Shown piece by piece: positions 49,881-62,200 of a stretch of DNA of 64,000 nucleotides. Both the position numbers and the translations under genes were made by a program. Numbering within the stretch: position 1 is the stretch's first letter; every line of letters begins with the position of its first letter. Origin of the DNA: Melanocharis versteri. Lineage: Eukaryota > Chordata > Aves > Passeriformes > Melanocharitidae. Location: NCBI GenBank assembly GCA_013397845.1, contig VZTG01005182.1, forward strand, positions 62,001 to 126,000. The letters run 5' to 3'. The notes beneath the pieces were generated by a model. That model was given only the letters and a program-made list of their open reading frames with translations. It was not told where the DNA came from and searched no databases.

Positions 49881-52800
49881 CTATAAGGGAGAGGGAAACA
49901 AGTATTTATCTATATTTTCACCCCTCTGCACCTGTCAAGGAACAGCCAGGTTCTCTCCAAAGAAGTAAAAAGCAACATACTTGAAATAATCTTAATTCCT
50001 AAGGAAAAAAACTAACCAAACTCTCAAACAACAAAGCAAACGCTTATTTTTCTAGCACCAGCTAGAAGCAGAAACATGAAAAATTAAATTCATAAGCTGT
50101 TATCAATGTAGGCAACAAAATTTCACCCAAAGCTCAGATCTGGCAGTAAGTTCAAGGATTTAGCAGGGTATCAAATTCTTCTGCTTTCATACATATAAAT
50201 AGCAATCATCTTCCTCCTTCCTCCTTAGTGATCTGTTTCCAGATGACATTTTTGTTTACACCAAAAATGCAGACGTTGAAGAGAAAAAACCCCGTATCTA
50301 TCAATATTTTTAAACAGGACTGTAGCAAAATTTACTGGGCTAACAATATATTTGCAAAGTCAGAGAACACTCAGAAGATTTGTTATACACCAATTTATCT
50401 TACAAATTCCATTAGAGAGCAAAGTTGCCCTGATCTTGGAACTATGGTATGACACTGTTTGAAGTCTACTACAGCTCTGATGTTAGTGCAAGATGTCTTT
50501 TGCATTTCTGTTGGCTTCCAAGATTATACACTTTAAAAAAATACCATTATTAATAATGAACACATTTGAAGTCCCATTACTGCAAATGTTTGGGAATGGA
50601 TGCACCAAAGTGACTTGCACTGCCTCTGACTTGATTGCAAAACAGAGCACATCTAACTGGTACTACTCCTATTAATGAGGCAATAAAAAATTCTTAGCAA
50701 TTCCTACAAGGAGATTACAAGAAATGAATTAGCATGCTGAAAAATCTTTAAAATCACAGTTTTGATCAGTCATCTTCTGATATAAAGGGATCTTCTCTTG
50801 CTTTCAGAAGTCAAAATAACAATATGAAAATGTACTGAAAATATCAAGTACTGATTATTTCATCAGATCCGGGAACCAATGAGTCAGTTTTTTTATGAAT
50901 TCCCTACTTGCTCCCTGTCTTTTTCTGGACTGGTGCCAATGATCTCCTGTATGAGAAGAAAAATCAATTAAAAATGACGCTAGAGAGATCATCTGCTTTT
51001 TGTAAAGCCCAGAAACGCCAGAGCAGAAAGAACATAGCATGTGTTTTACCCTAAGAAACATGTTGGCTATTCTGTCCCTACAGCCCCTTGGGAAAACAGT
51101 TTTTACTCCAGCAGATTATTTCATAGCCACATTATTACTTCCTCTCTGTCAGCAACTACTCTCTGAGATAAACTTTCTCAATCAAAGTTTTCATGCAACA
51201 GCAAAACCACTGGTCTGAAAAATTATAGTCAGTTTCTATGCTCATATAAGAAATGTATATTGAATTTTCACATAAGTCAACAGATACATTGCTATACTAT
51301 GATGGAATATTTATTAAGGCTACTTTCCAAATCTGCACACTAATAGGGTTTTGGGGAAATGAAAAAGCCTCCTTCTTTACTAGTCTGTCCAGTGAGTTTC
51401 ACAGGCAGATGAAGTTACCTTTTTTCCTAGAAACTAAAAATCGATTTAAATATCCTAGCACTTGTTCCAATGGGTAGGGAAAGAGCTTTCAAATTTTACA
51501 GATGCAGCTTTAGTATCTGCTGCTGCTGCTCAGAAGTCTGCCAAAGAATCTAGCAAAAGAAACACCGAGAAGTCCAATCAATCTTCATTCCTTGTACTCA
51601 GAATTCCACCTGCAGCAGTACAACTGGGAAGAATCATGTCAATGTATTGCTACTGTTCAGAGCAGTCAAAAGCAGCTTGAGAAAGAAACCTGGATCTGTT
51701 TCAACAGGGGAGGCTAGAAAGAAAGTTTGCTTAGCAGGCACATATTCTTGGACACAAGCTTTTTGAGGGAGGAGGTAGAGAAATGCCTTCTGCTCTTCAG
51801 AAATCACTCTGTATGTGCTTTTGTTAAAAAAAAACAAACCCTGACAGTATAGATGTTTTCATTATACACAAACATTTTTCCGAAAGTCTGAAAGTTTATG
51901 TGGGTTTTCTTCTGTCTATACTAGCCAATAGCTTCTCAAAATAATAGCATTTGCTGACTTTTCTTGCAGCATTTGGAAGGCTGCCCATTCTTGCTATGTC
52001 TGGTCATAACTACCTTCACTATGGTGTTGTGCATTTAAGTCTTTCTTACATTTTGCTCTTCTTTAAAACAAACGCATGGAAGTAACCTCATGACCTCATT
52101 GCCTCTCTCCCCTCAGCCAGTCTTTTCTTCAGTTTATTGCCCCTCACACACTCCATTTGTAACTAAAAATAGAAGCTGTCCCCAGCTCAGAGAGCTGCTT
52201 AGCTATCTATGAAATACTTAAGACATTTGTGGACACACATAAACTGCTCTGCTGCAGCTGTTTTATCCACACTTGTATATTTATGGTTAAAAGAATTAGT
52301 GATCTCTGAAAGGATACTGCGAGTGGAAGAGAGAATTTCATGTCAAGTACAACAGGCATCTTCCACCAAACCTGTTTTCTCTTTCTCACCCCCGCCTCCC
52401 CAATGAATATTTTTCAGCTGTTGTGATATGTTATGTTCCTATTGTTATCAGGATAAGTACCCCCGGGAATCAACTCAAAATACGTAATTATGTGCAAAAG
52501 TCATACCAATAACTAGGTAAGAAAATTAAAGCAATTTTGGAAAATAACCTATTTCTTAAAATGTTTTCACAAGACATACATACCACAACTAACAGCATAT
52601 ATGCAGCACAACCCAAAAGCTAGCTTTAAGTAGTTATCAGAATAGCACAAGAGTGTCTCTCATGGATTGCCAGTGGCCAAATACAGATTGATTTTCTTAA
52701 CCCCTAGTCTTTGGTGAACTTCCAGGAAGAAACACAACAAAGTTTCTATTAACAGCTCTTTTCCAATTTCTGTCAACAAGGTTAACTGCAACCCACAGAT

Positions 52801-55776
52801 AAAGCCAGAGCAGTTCCACATCAGTGGCCCAATCTGCCTTCACTTTTAATATAGCAACCTCTCCAACGATGCATTTTGATCTCAGTGGTACAGATGGCCC
52901 ACTGTTCCCGTGCCTCTGCAGGCCATTCTCTAGTATTAAAGATGCTTAATCTGTAGTGGTTCTCATGAGAATTAGGTATGCCTCTTATTTTCTTCCAGAT
53001 TACACACATGAATTTGACAAGTCTAGTCACTCATGTTTTATATTTAGGAAAGTGCTATCAGAAATTTATGAAATCTTCTTCAGATGGGGCATCTAGCTGA
53101 GCTTTATTAAGCCTATGAAACCTCTTAGAGGGCAGCTTTTGAGAAAGTCTGGTCCTTTTACTTTCTCCTTTGTGGCAAGACAGAATGTTACACTAACTCA
53201 CATTATAAATGTTGAAGAGATAAAGCCAGACATCTATTCCATTTATAAAAGAAGCAAAGGGCTGTTTCCATGTAGCATTTACATGAAGGAAAGACTTCTT
53301 TATAACACTGCCTTCAGTAATTAATGTCAGTTCTACAGCACCATAGGCAGAATGCACACAGATGACTGATGTCAGTTCTGTCCCAGATGGTATTTTTAAC
53401 ACGCTATTGATTGGTATTGCTTGGCACAGACGTAAGAGGCCCCACGTATGCAACGCTAGTAACTGACAGTAGCCTGCATAAACCGGTGTTCTGAACCTCA
53501 CTAATGCAAGTCCCAGCACAACCGTCCCACACATAAGCTCAGTGCAACTTCACTCAAGTCAGGTAATTCAGTTATTACAACATAACCAAGAGTAGCATCT
53601 AACTCTTCCTGTAACACTGTATCAAATATTTAAGTCCTCTTCAAGTCTACTTCTAGAAAGCTGCTTCTAGCAATGCTTACATTAACCGGTTTGGGGTTTT
53701 CTTTGTTTTGGTTTGTTTTTCTTTTAAATAAGTATACTGCAAAACACTAAAAACAGAATTGGTATGACAAGTTAAACTTGCCCAGCAGCTACCACAGAAC
53801 AGGGTAACTGCATGTGAGCCACACAGTGGAACTGCACAGTAAGGGAAAACTGGCTAGAGAGAAGCAACACACACCTGCTCTCAATGTGGCTGGAGCTAAT
53901 ACCAGGTGGATTATTTAAGCAGACCTAGGTGTGTCATTCGTCCAACGTTTAAATTCATTGAAATACATGGTGCTGGAGCGATTCCCTAGCAACCAACCCA
54001 ATTAAATCCACTCTGCCAGTTAAATGGATTCAGCTGTGCTGCTGTTCTTTTAACTGGAGTGATTCCTTTGAGTCAAGCTTTGGTTATGGTAGGTCTTTTT
54101 TCACTAAAGCTGTCAACCATCACTTCAAACCGCGATATTGTGTTTGTACGAGATAAACACATTTTCATGTGTGGATTGGGAAGAATCTTGTTTGCAATCA
54201 AACAAGGTTCCCAGGGGAAGACTGGTATCAACATTACTGCTGCAATCCAACAACATGCTGCGTTTGCTTATGATTTTCTACTTTCTGATTTTTTTTTTTC
54301 CCCAGCAGTCAAAAATTTATGAGAAAGTACAAAAATCAAATCCCCAGTGTTAAATGTGACTCTTGAAGATTACAGTAGTGCTGATTTACAGTCAGGAAGA
54401 GAGCTTCCAGACTACTAGAGCATTGAATTACTATTCAGACACATTCTTCTGACTTGCTTGCCTTATGCTGGTGAACTCTATACAAAAGCTAAACATTTAT
54501 CACAAAGAAGCTTGGTCATATTACAAAATCTCATTCATATTTTGTAACATTATTTTAAATAAAACAGAATTATAAATTTAGTTATAAATTTCCCTAGAAC
54601 TTGATATTTTAAAAAATGTTTTAAGCAGCTCAATCTACTTTGTTTCTGTCCACTGCTTGCATGTTACTGTTAGAGCCTCCCAGTGACACACACAGAATTA
54701 ATTAGTCCTCTGATTAGTTAAATTGCTATTTGGATCCCCCAAATCCACAATAAGAAACACGTTTTTCTGCACCATATGCAACGACCAAGAACTTGAAAGA
54801 AACAAAGAATTATTTTCTATTACTATTATTTACTATTTTACTTATTATCATCACATAATTATATATAATAGATGCAGTCTTTGACTTTAAAAATAATTAC
54901 ATTAACTTGTATTAAGTACAGTAATAACCACAGACTTTCACTTCTGAAAATACCATAAGGGAATGAATTCAAGTGCTTTAAGATAGAAAATGTAGGCAAA
55001 ACCAGTTACCATCAAACAAATACGTTCTACCAAGTAAACACATTTTTCTGTAGCTGTATACAGGGAGGAAAATAAGTCTCCCTGTGTTTATACAGCTGCA
55101 AACACACACAGGCGTTCAGAGACACACATTGCCCGGATTCGCCCGGTGATGTGCCAAACGTGAAGCTGAGCGCTATGGCATCAATTGTCTTTTGGGGACT
55201 GTCTTCCGCACAGCCCCGGCGCGGCGCGGCTCCCTCAGCCCTCAGCCCGCACCCCCGGGCCCCCCCGCGGCCGGGCCGGGCCCCTGCCCCTCGCGAGGGG
55301 CGCCACGNNNNNNNNNNNNNNNNNNNNNNNNNNNNNNNNNNNNNNNNNNNNNNNNNNNNNNNNNNNNNNNNNNNNNNNNNNNNNNNNNNNNNNNNNNNNN
55401 NNNNNNNNNNNNNNNNNNNNNNNNNNNNNNNNNNNNNNNNNNNNNNNNNNNNNNNNNNNNNNNNNNNNNNNNNNNNNNNNNNNNNNNNNNNNNNNNNNNN
55501 NNNNNNNNNNNNNNNNNNNNNNNNNNNNNNNNNNNNNNNNNNNNNNNNNNNNNNNNNNNNNNNNNNNNNNNNNNNNNNNNNNNNNNNNNNNNNNNNNNNN
55601 NNNNNNNNNNNNNNNNNNNNNNNNNNNNNNNNNNNNNNNNNNNNNNNNNNNNNNNNNNNNNNNNNNNNCCCGTTTCCCGAAGAAGCGTTTAGAGAAAGCG
55701 CTCGGGCGAGTGCTGCCCCCGCCTCTTCTTCCTCCTCTCCCTTCTTCTCCTTTTCCAGTTCAAAAAGTTCATTTAC
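49881..55776 (-). other. Likely SULF2 intron 1
   Basis: Sequence between the exon 2 acceptor and the candidate non-coding exon 1. It is AT-rich, with a short G/T-rich stretch near 53690-53735. No coding similarity. The 5' boundary depends on the exon 1 call. Confidence 0.45.
55308..55668. other. Assembly gap (361 N)
   Basis: A run of N inside the most GC-rich part of the window. It probably reflects GC-related sequencing dropout. Part of the promoter or 5' UTR may be missing. Confidence 0.99.
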
Positions 55777-55972
55777 CTCGAGGATCCTCCTCCCGGGATT
55801 GACGCAATGCCCAGCGGCGCGCAGGGAAAACCTGTTCCACCAGCCCCAGGCTTGTTCAAAGTCCAGCGGCAGCACCGCGGCGAAGACGATGGCGCAGCCC
55901 CGCACCCCGGCGCGCACGGGGGCACCGGGGAGGTCCGAGAGCCAGCCCCGCTCCAAAGAGAAGGGGCCGACG
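55777..55972 (-). other. SULF2: Candidate non-coding SULF2 exon 1
   Basis: Bounded by the start expected from the TATA box and by a donor-like CTCGAG|GTAAATG (donor GT at 55775-55776). Splicing to the exon 2 acceptor at 49880 would give the 5' UTR. Inferred only from signals and position. Confidence 0.35.
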
Positions 55973-55999
55973 CCGAGCTCCCACCGGGTGCACAGAGCC

Positions 56000-56005
56000 T
56001 TTATA
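56000..56005 (-). promoter_or_regulatory. Candidate TATA box (TATAAA)
   Basis: The minus strand reads CTTATAAAGG at the upstream side of the CpG island. It would place a transcription start near 55970-55975, just upstream of the candidate exon 1. A GC-rich sequence containing a TATA hexamer is notable, but function is unproven. Confidence 0.4.
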
Positions 56006-56220
56006 AGCAAAGGGGATAGTTCATGGCGGGCGGGGGAAGAGGAGTTTAATTGCCCCTCGTAGCCTGTGCTCTTCTTGTCTCCTATCGCTAGCGTTTGCCG
56101 AGTGCTGCCAGCCCCACGCAGCAGCTGCCCCCCACCCCAGCGCTGTGGGGCGGAGGACCGAGGTGTTAAACTCCAAAGGGGCTGAAGGCCTGCGTCTGCC
56201 CCGGACCCTGCCCCGAGACA

Positions 56221-59200
56221 CCTGTGAGGGAGAGCCTGAAGACTTCTAAAAGGTCATGGTAACACAGACCCCGTTCCACTGGTGCAGTTGAAATTAAGGG
56301 CCTAATATTCACTAGTAATCAAGAAAATCTTAACAAAGTTCTTCCAGGTAGGGACTGTGTTCCCAGCAGGTGCTGTCGACGCTACTTGCAACCAGTTACA
56401 TTTTACTCCTGGAACTTGTTTGGGTAACTATCTATATCAGTGTGTTCTTCAGTGGATTCTTTAAAGACCTCTTAAATAAGTATCTTTCAAAGATACTAGT
56501 AGATTAACATGTTAAAAAAAAAAAAATGAAACGTTTTCTTCTAGTATTCCCATGCTGATAGTGTCAGATATGCAGCACAGGTTACCTCAGAATTTCCTGA
56601 TGCTTCTTATTACATCTAATATTCTGTTCAATCTATGATTTATTAGGACTTTTGCTTTAAAACAAGCATTGCCCCCAATGACCTCATCTGGACTTCGGTG
56701 GAGAAAGCTAAGAGTCTTGAACAAGCTGGCTCTGTTCTTGGCTACGCATAGACAGACCCTAAATTAGCAACAAGTGAAATGGCACACTCTCTCCAATCAC
56801 AAGGATGTCACCACTAAGGTGACAAGTGTCCTCCTCTATGGACAGGAATGAGCAATAGAGGCGAAACACTGTATGTCAGTTCTACAGTGCTCACACTAGG
56901 GGCTGCAACAGCACAACTGTATTGGGAAAAATAAGCCACTCCCTAACAGGGAGTTACACTAATCACAGACCCACATGATGCACATAAAACAGGAGCTACA
57001 TCTCGCTAACATTTTGATAAAATTCTTTTACTGCTTTCTGAGATAACATTCGACCTTTTGCTAGTAACTTTCAACGCACAATGAAACAATTTACAGACAA
57101 TTAATTTTACAACACACCCATGAGCCGGGATGTTCTGATTCTGCACATTTTAGACATGAACTAGTGTCTAAAGGCAACTGAATCGCCCAGAGCCAAACAG
57201 CCTTTCAGGCCAGGAACAGAACGAGGAACCCAGCATTCCTCTATCCTAACCGGAAGCCAATGGTTTGCCACCTGCAACACACAACCTCTACAAACTATCT
57301 CTAAAGGGACTGCAAGCAGTAACTACTAAGCCAAAGAAAATACTAAGCTTGCTATACAGGGGTCCACATTTCACACTGAAGAAGAAAATTGACTATCTCC
57401 CAGTATTTCTAGAGGACTGTAAATGGGATTTTCCATTTTAAGAAACACATGACCTAATATAATGCTACAATTTCATTAATATAAACTATAAGCATCAAAA
57501 GATACTAAGACTAGGATTAGTGACATTAGTATAGGAATCTACATTTGATTAAACATCACTGGAAAATCTGTTGCAATAGATCGCTCCTTGCAACAAAAGA
57601 GTATGTTCACCTCACAGGGAGTGCATGTAATTTCCATTAATGTTAATGGGAGTTATGCAAGTGCATTAATAGGATAATAAAACCTCTAGTCTGAGACAAC
57701 CCTGCAAAGCGGAAGGTGCTTCCTCTTCAAGAGAATGGCATTCCCACCTCATGCATTTCAAAAGAACTTGTTCTGGCACAGTTACAAAACAGGATGGATA
57801 ACAACTATTATGCATCCAAACTTAAAGCGGTTTAGTGATTTCAGCTAGTTTCCCTATTGCCAAGAACTCAAGGGATATGGATGTATCTAAAACACTGTGG
57901 TTTATTTGAAGTCTAAGGCAATAAAATCACGTGAAATTACTGGTAAAACAAGGTCTGAAAACTGACTCATGCAATAATGAAGAAACCTTTTAGGTATCTC
58001 CTTTTTAAGTAAACAAAGTCATTTTATTCACTACCTGGAAAAGGATTCAAATGGTATATATGGATCATCATCACTGATCACAGTTCAAAAGATAAAATGA
58101 AAAAGCAAGATCATTCCCTTTCACTGCCACACCAGAGCTTTCACACCAAATAAGGTTCACATTTCTCTCGCAGCATGCCATTGAACAGCTCGAATTTATT
58201 TTACTGCACCTCAAAAAACAGATGTTGCCTATTATCTAAATAATTTGTCTAAAATTATCCTAGGATTTACTTATTAAAGTCTGGAGAAAAGAGATGTGCA
58301 GTCATTTCTTTAAACACCACACATCCATCTTCATTGTTAGCCAAAAAAATTCCTTTAAAAATTTAATCTGCAGGTTCTCTGTCCACCTTCCTCTCGAGTA
58401 GTATAGCACAGAAGTATGTATGGAACAATGCATGTTGGACTATTAAGTAAACTATGGAGTTGCATGTAAAGTGCAACCACTTTGATCCACCTAGCAGATA
58501 GTGGGGGTCCATCGCATTATCTTTTAATCAGTCCTGAGACAACAGCTAAAACTCAAGGGTGTAACAAGCACTCAGGGGAACTGTCATGAGGAAAGGGCAG
58601 CATGTCAACGATTCAGAGAAGCAACTTGTGAGAAACAAGAAGAAAGTCAGAAAAAGTCCAAAAGTAATTTTAAAAACCCCAAACATAGAAGCTAAGCAAC
58701 GTGCTGTGCGAAGCATGTCTTTTTCACTGTTGCCAAATATATTGTGCTTTCAGAGCTTGAATATTGTCCTCATGTTACATGAAACAGAAGAAAAAGGGAT
58801 GGCTTTCACACTTCTACATACTTAGTCAATGCCTTCTAGCTCTTCTTCAGACTTGCTAATCTTTAGCTTTATAGTAACTCATCATATGTAAACCTCTCAC
58901 AACATTAGTCAGTTAGATTTCTCCTCTCTGCTTTCATGTTTCTTAATGTGTACACACACGCTTTGAGCCATCTTTAAAGACCTAAACATAAAGCCAACAA
59001 CAGAACATGAGACCGATCTCCCGTGCTTCTCCTCAGCATAAATTACTACAGTAAACAGTCCACAGTTATAGTAATTACACTGGTCAGAGCTCTTATGGCA
59101 GAGTTTAAAATCAAAACGCTATTAGGAAGGCATAAACAGCACAACATACTCCCCTCCTTGATCCCTCACATGATGCGTTTTATATGACAGACTTCAGCTC

Positions 59201-62200
59201 AATATGATTTTATGGGCAATTGCTCGACACTTGTCTTTTAAAGTCAAGTCGCACTTCCAGTAAATGTTCAGTCACATTACGAGGGAAAATGGTTTATACA
59301 TTTTGAGGTACAATAAAAAGAGAAAAGGGGGAACACAGCCAGGAAAAGCAAAGGAGAAGGGAAAAAAATCACCTAGTTTGCTTGATCCAAATGCTAAGCA
59401 TCATACTCTTCTACGTGAAAATAAAGATTAAGTATAGTACACTGTATGAATCTAGTTACAACAACAAGTTTGCAACACTTAACATAATTCTAGTTTAATA
59501 TTAATCAAATTAATTTTGATCATAATTCATAACAGTGAATGCAAGCTATCCAGCAAAATATTGAAGCAACAAAGTTGATGAGGAGGTTGTAACAGCAATA
59601 AAAGTAACACCCTAGCGCACTGACAAAAGTGATAGCTTATCTATCTGGACAACAAACTCAAAACAAATCTTCCTGCAATGCCAAAGAGAAATTCATAAGA
59701 AAACACTAGCAGAATCCTGAAGCTCACATATAAAATTAATATGTGTGTCCTGAGTATTAGTATTATTAATAATGCTCAAGGATGCACCTGAAGGACGAAG
59801 AATGTTAACTCAATGAACTATTGTTGGTCACACAGTCCATAAAAAGAAAAAGAACAGTAGCCTCCTTTTACCCGATTTATAAATGACCCTTAAAATAGCT
59901 GTCTGTAAGTCAGCAATAATTAAGTAATTTATTTTAATAAAGAATTTTTCTTTTTATAAAGAATTCATGTTTTTCTTTTGTACATCCTGATCTTATTTTC
60001 TTTAGTAGGCTTTCAACAGGTTGTATTACAGTGCTCAGGCTGCCTCCTGCTCCAATACCTGGATGTTTTATGGATATGGAGCAACGGGCCAATCATCAAC
60101 GGAACACATTGTTTAACTGATGATTAGCTGAAATCTCAGCACAATTTGGTACGCGATGCAGAATGTGAAAGACTACTATATTATTTTTTACTAAAAATTC
60201 TCCTAGGGAAGACAACAGCCACTCCCTTATCTAAATAACATTTCCTAAGAAAATAGTAAAGTATATAATGATAAAATACTCTATGTCTATCTAAAAACAA
60301 CTATGCTCTGATCTGTAAGTATTAAAGCAGAAAAATGCATAATCAACAGATAGAGAGGATGGCTAGAACAGCAGGCCCCAGCACGACAACCTTCACTCCT
60401 TCCTGCAGACCCCTGGGCATTCACTGTTAGCTGAGGGTCTCCTCCTATGACCACACTGGCTCCATGTATCTCCAGCAGCCCAGTCCCAGCACCCTGAACG
60501 GCCACCTCCATGTCCTGCCTCTGCACATTTCACACACTGACACAGGTATACAATCTATGTTATGCACTTTTTGCCATAGAAAGGTTTTGTTTGCAGTCTT
60601 CAGGTTCAGGAGAACTTGATGCACCTACGGCAGAAGTACTTCCTCTTACAAAGACCTGTCCTGTAGGCACAAAGTCCAAAGGGATGCACCCGGACTTTAC
60701 CTCCATGAGGAAAGCTGAGTTTACTTATTCTGCTTTTCACTGTCTTCTAATTACTACTGTTCAGCAGTTCTGCCCCTCTACCTGAAATACTTTAAACAGT
60801 AAGAGATATATCTGGATCTGACTGAATATTTATATATTCTAAGCTGGGCTTCAAATGGACAATCGCAAGAAATATTAGGAGAGCAAATTACACAACTGCC
60901 TGCATTTTGCACACGCAGAAAGTCATTTTCTTGTTCTCTTGCCTCAATAGCACAAGGGAGGCGAAGCTTATGGTGGGATATGAAACCTGTTATTAGATCA
61001 ACTGCCACAGATGGGAATGAACAGACACAGCCTCAGGCATATCAAGCACTTCTTCAGATCTGAAACAGAAGCAGCTATCTTCAGAGCTAAGCTGCTCTGA
61101 ATTTAACTAACGTTTTAATCAAGCCATGTGAAAGAAAAGTAGTTCGTATCCCTGATATAGGAAGGCTTGCTAACAAAGAAAAAGGAGACAAGGAGACAAT
61201 TTGGATTTTTACAATAAGGTAGTAACTCATCTGCTGAAAAATGCAGACTTGTTACTGAGGTGGGAGAAATGAGAAGAAAGGTTAAGAAAATTACAGTACC
61301 TTTAAAACCAGTATGTCTAATGAGTCTATCATTTTTACCTTTTATCAGAGTCATGAATTTTAATATAAAGGCTTATCTTTAGAAGGTGCTTTGTGGATTA
61401 CCCTCGAGGGTCAGGACTGATTCACCAGAGACAGAGTAGTTACTTTATGAGAAACGTTCACCTACCAGTCATTGGCATCTCTCTTACTGATCATCTGCAA
61501 GGACCTTGGGGATTTCTTGATTCCCTTTGTGTAAGGTCATTTGGTGCATTTGGGTATGCAGGTTACTTCCTCTAGAGACCACAGAGATGTATCAGTGAGC
61601 AGACATGCAGTTTTGATAGTGTTATGGTAGCTTCATTACTCTCAGTACTGGTAATGTGCAGTCTTTAGAAAGATAAAATGCATACCTTGTGCATTTTTAA
61701 AATAGAAACTACTATAATTTTGAAAAATTTGCTTTTTAATAACAAATCATTTTCATTTTTTTCTAGCGGGTATCAAGGGTAGAGATTATTTATATAATGT
61801 TTAAAGGACACTAAAGCCATCCAAATTCTTTCTACTTTGTTCAAGACAAAAGAGACACTGAAACAGGAACATGAGCTGCCCCTGGCTAAAGAGCGCTTTG
61901 CTTTCAATTCCAAAAAGTTAAAAATAAAGTTGAATCTACATGTGAACTTTAGCATCACTCCCCCACCCTTAGAGTTTACAATCTTCCATAAGGTTCCTGC
62001 ATATGAAAAAACCTAGATCATAGCTACAATACTATACCATTAATGGCCACTGACCCAGTGATGTCTCAAATCATAGAATTGTTTGGGTTGGAAGGGATTT
62101 CAGGATCATTCCTTCCAATCTCCTACCACAGGCAGGGACACTTTCCACTATCCCAGGTTGCTCCAAGCCCCATTCAAGCCGGCCTTGAACACTTTCAGGG

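Larger units (their letters stand above)
55130..56220. promoter_or_regulatory. SULF2: CpG-rich island, likely SULF2 promoter
   Basis: Abrupt rise in GC and CpG content in an otherwise AT-rich window (for example GCGCGGCGCGGC and GCGGCCGGGCCGGG), interrupted by an assembly gap. It lies 5.3 kb upstream of the SULF2 start-codon exon and is the only such island here, so it is the best promoter candidate. The long open frames on both strands arise from GC composition and the N run. A more distal promoter beyond the window is possible. Confidence 0.6.

Noticed and set aside
55027..56062. Long open frames on both strands (up to 327 codons) across the CpG island.
   Set aside because: Much of their length is the N gap; the rest is GC-driven open frame on opposite strands with no family similarity.
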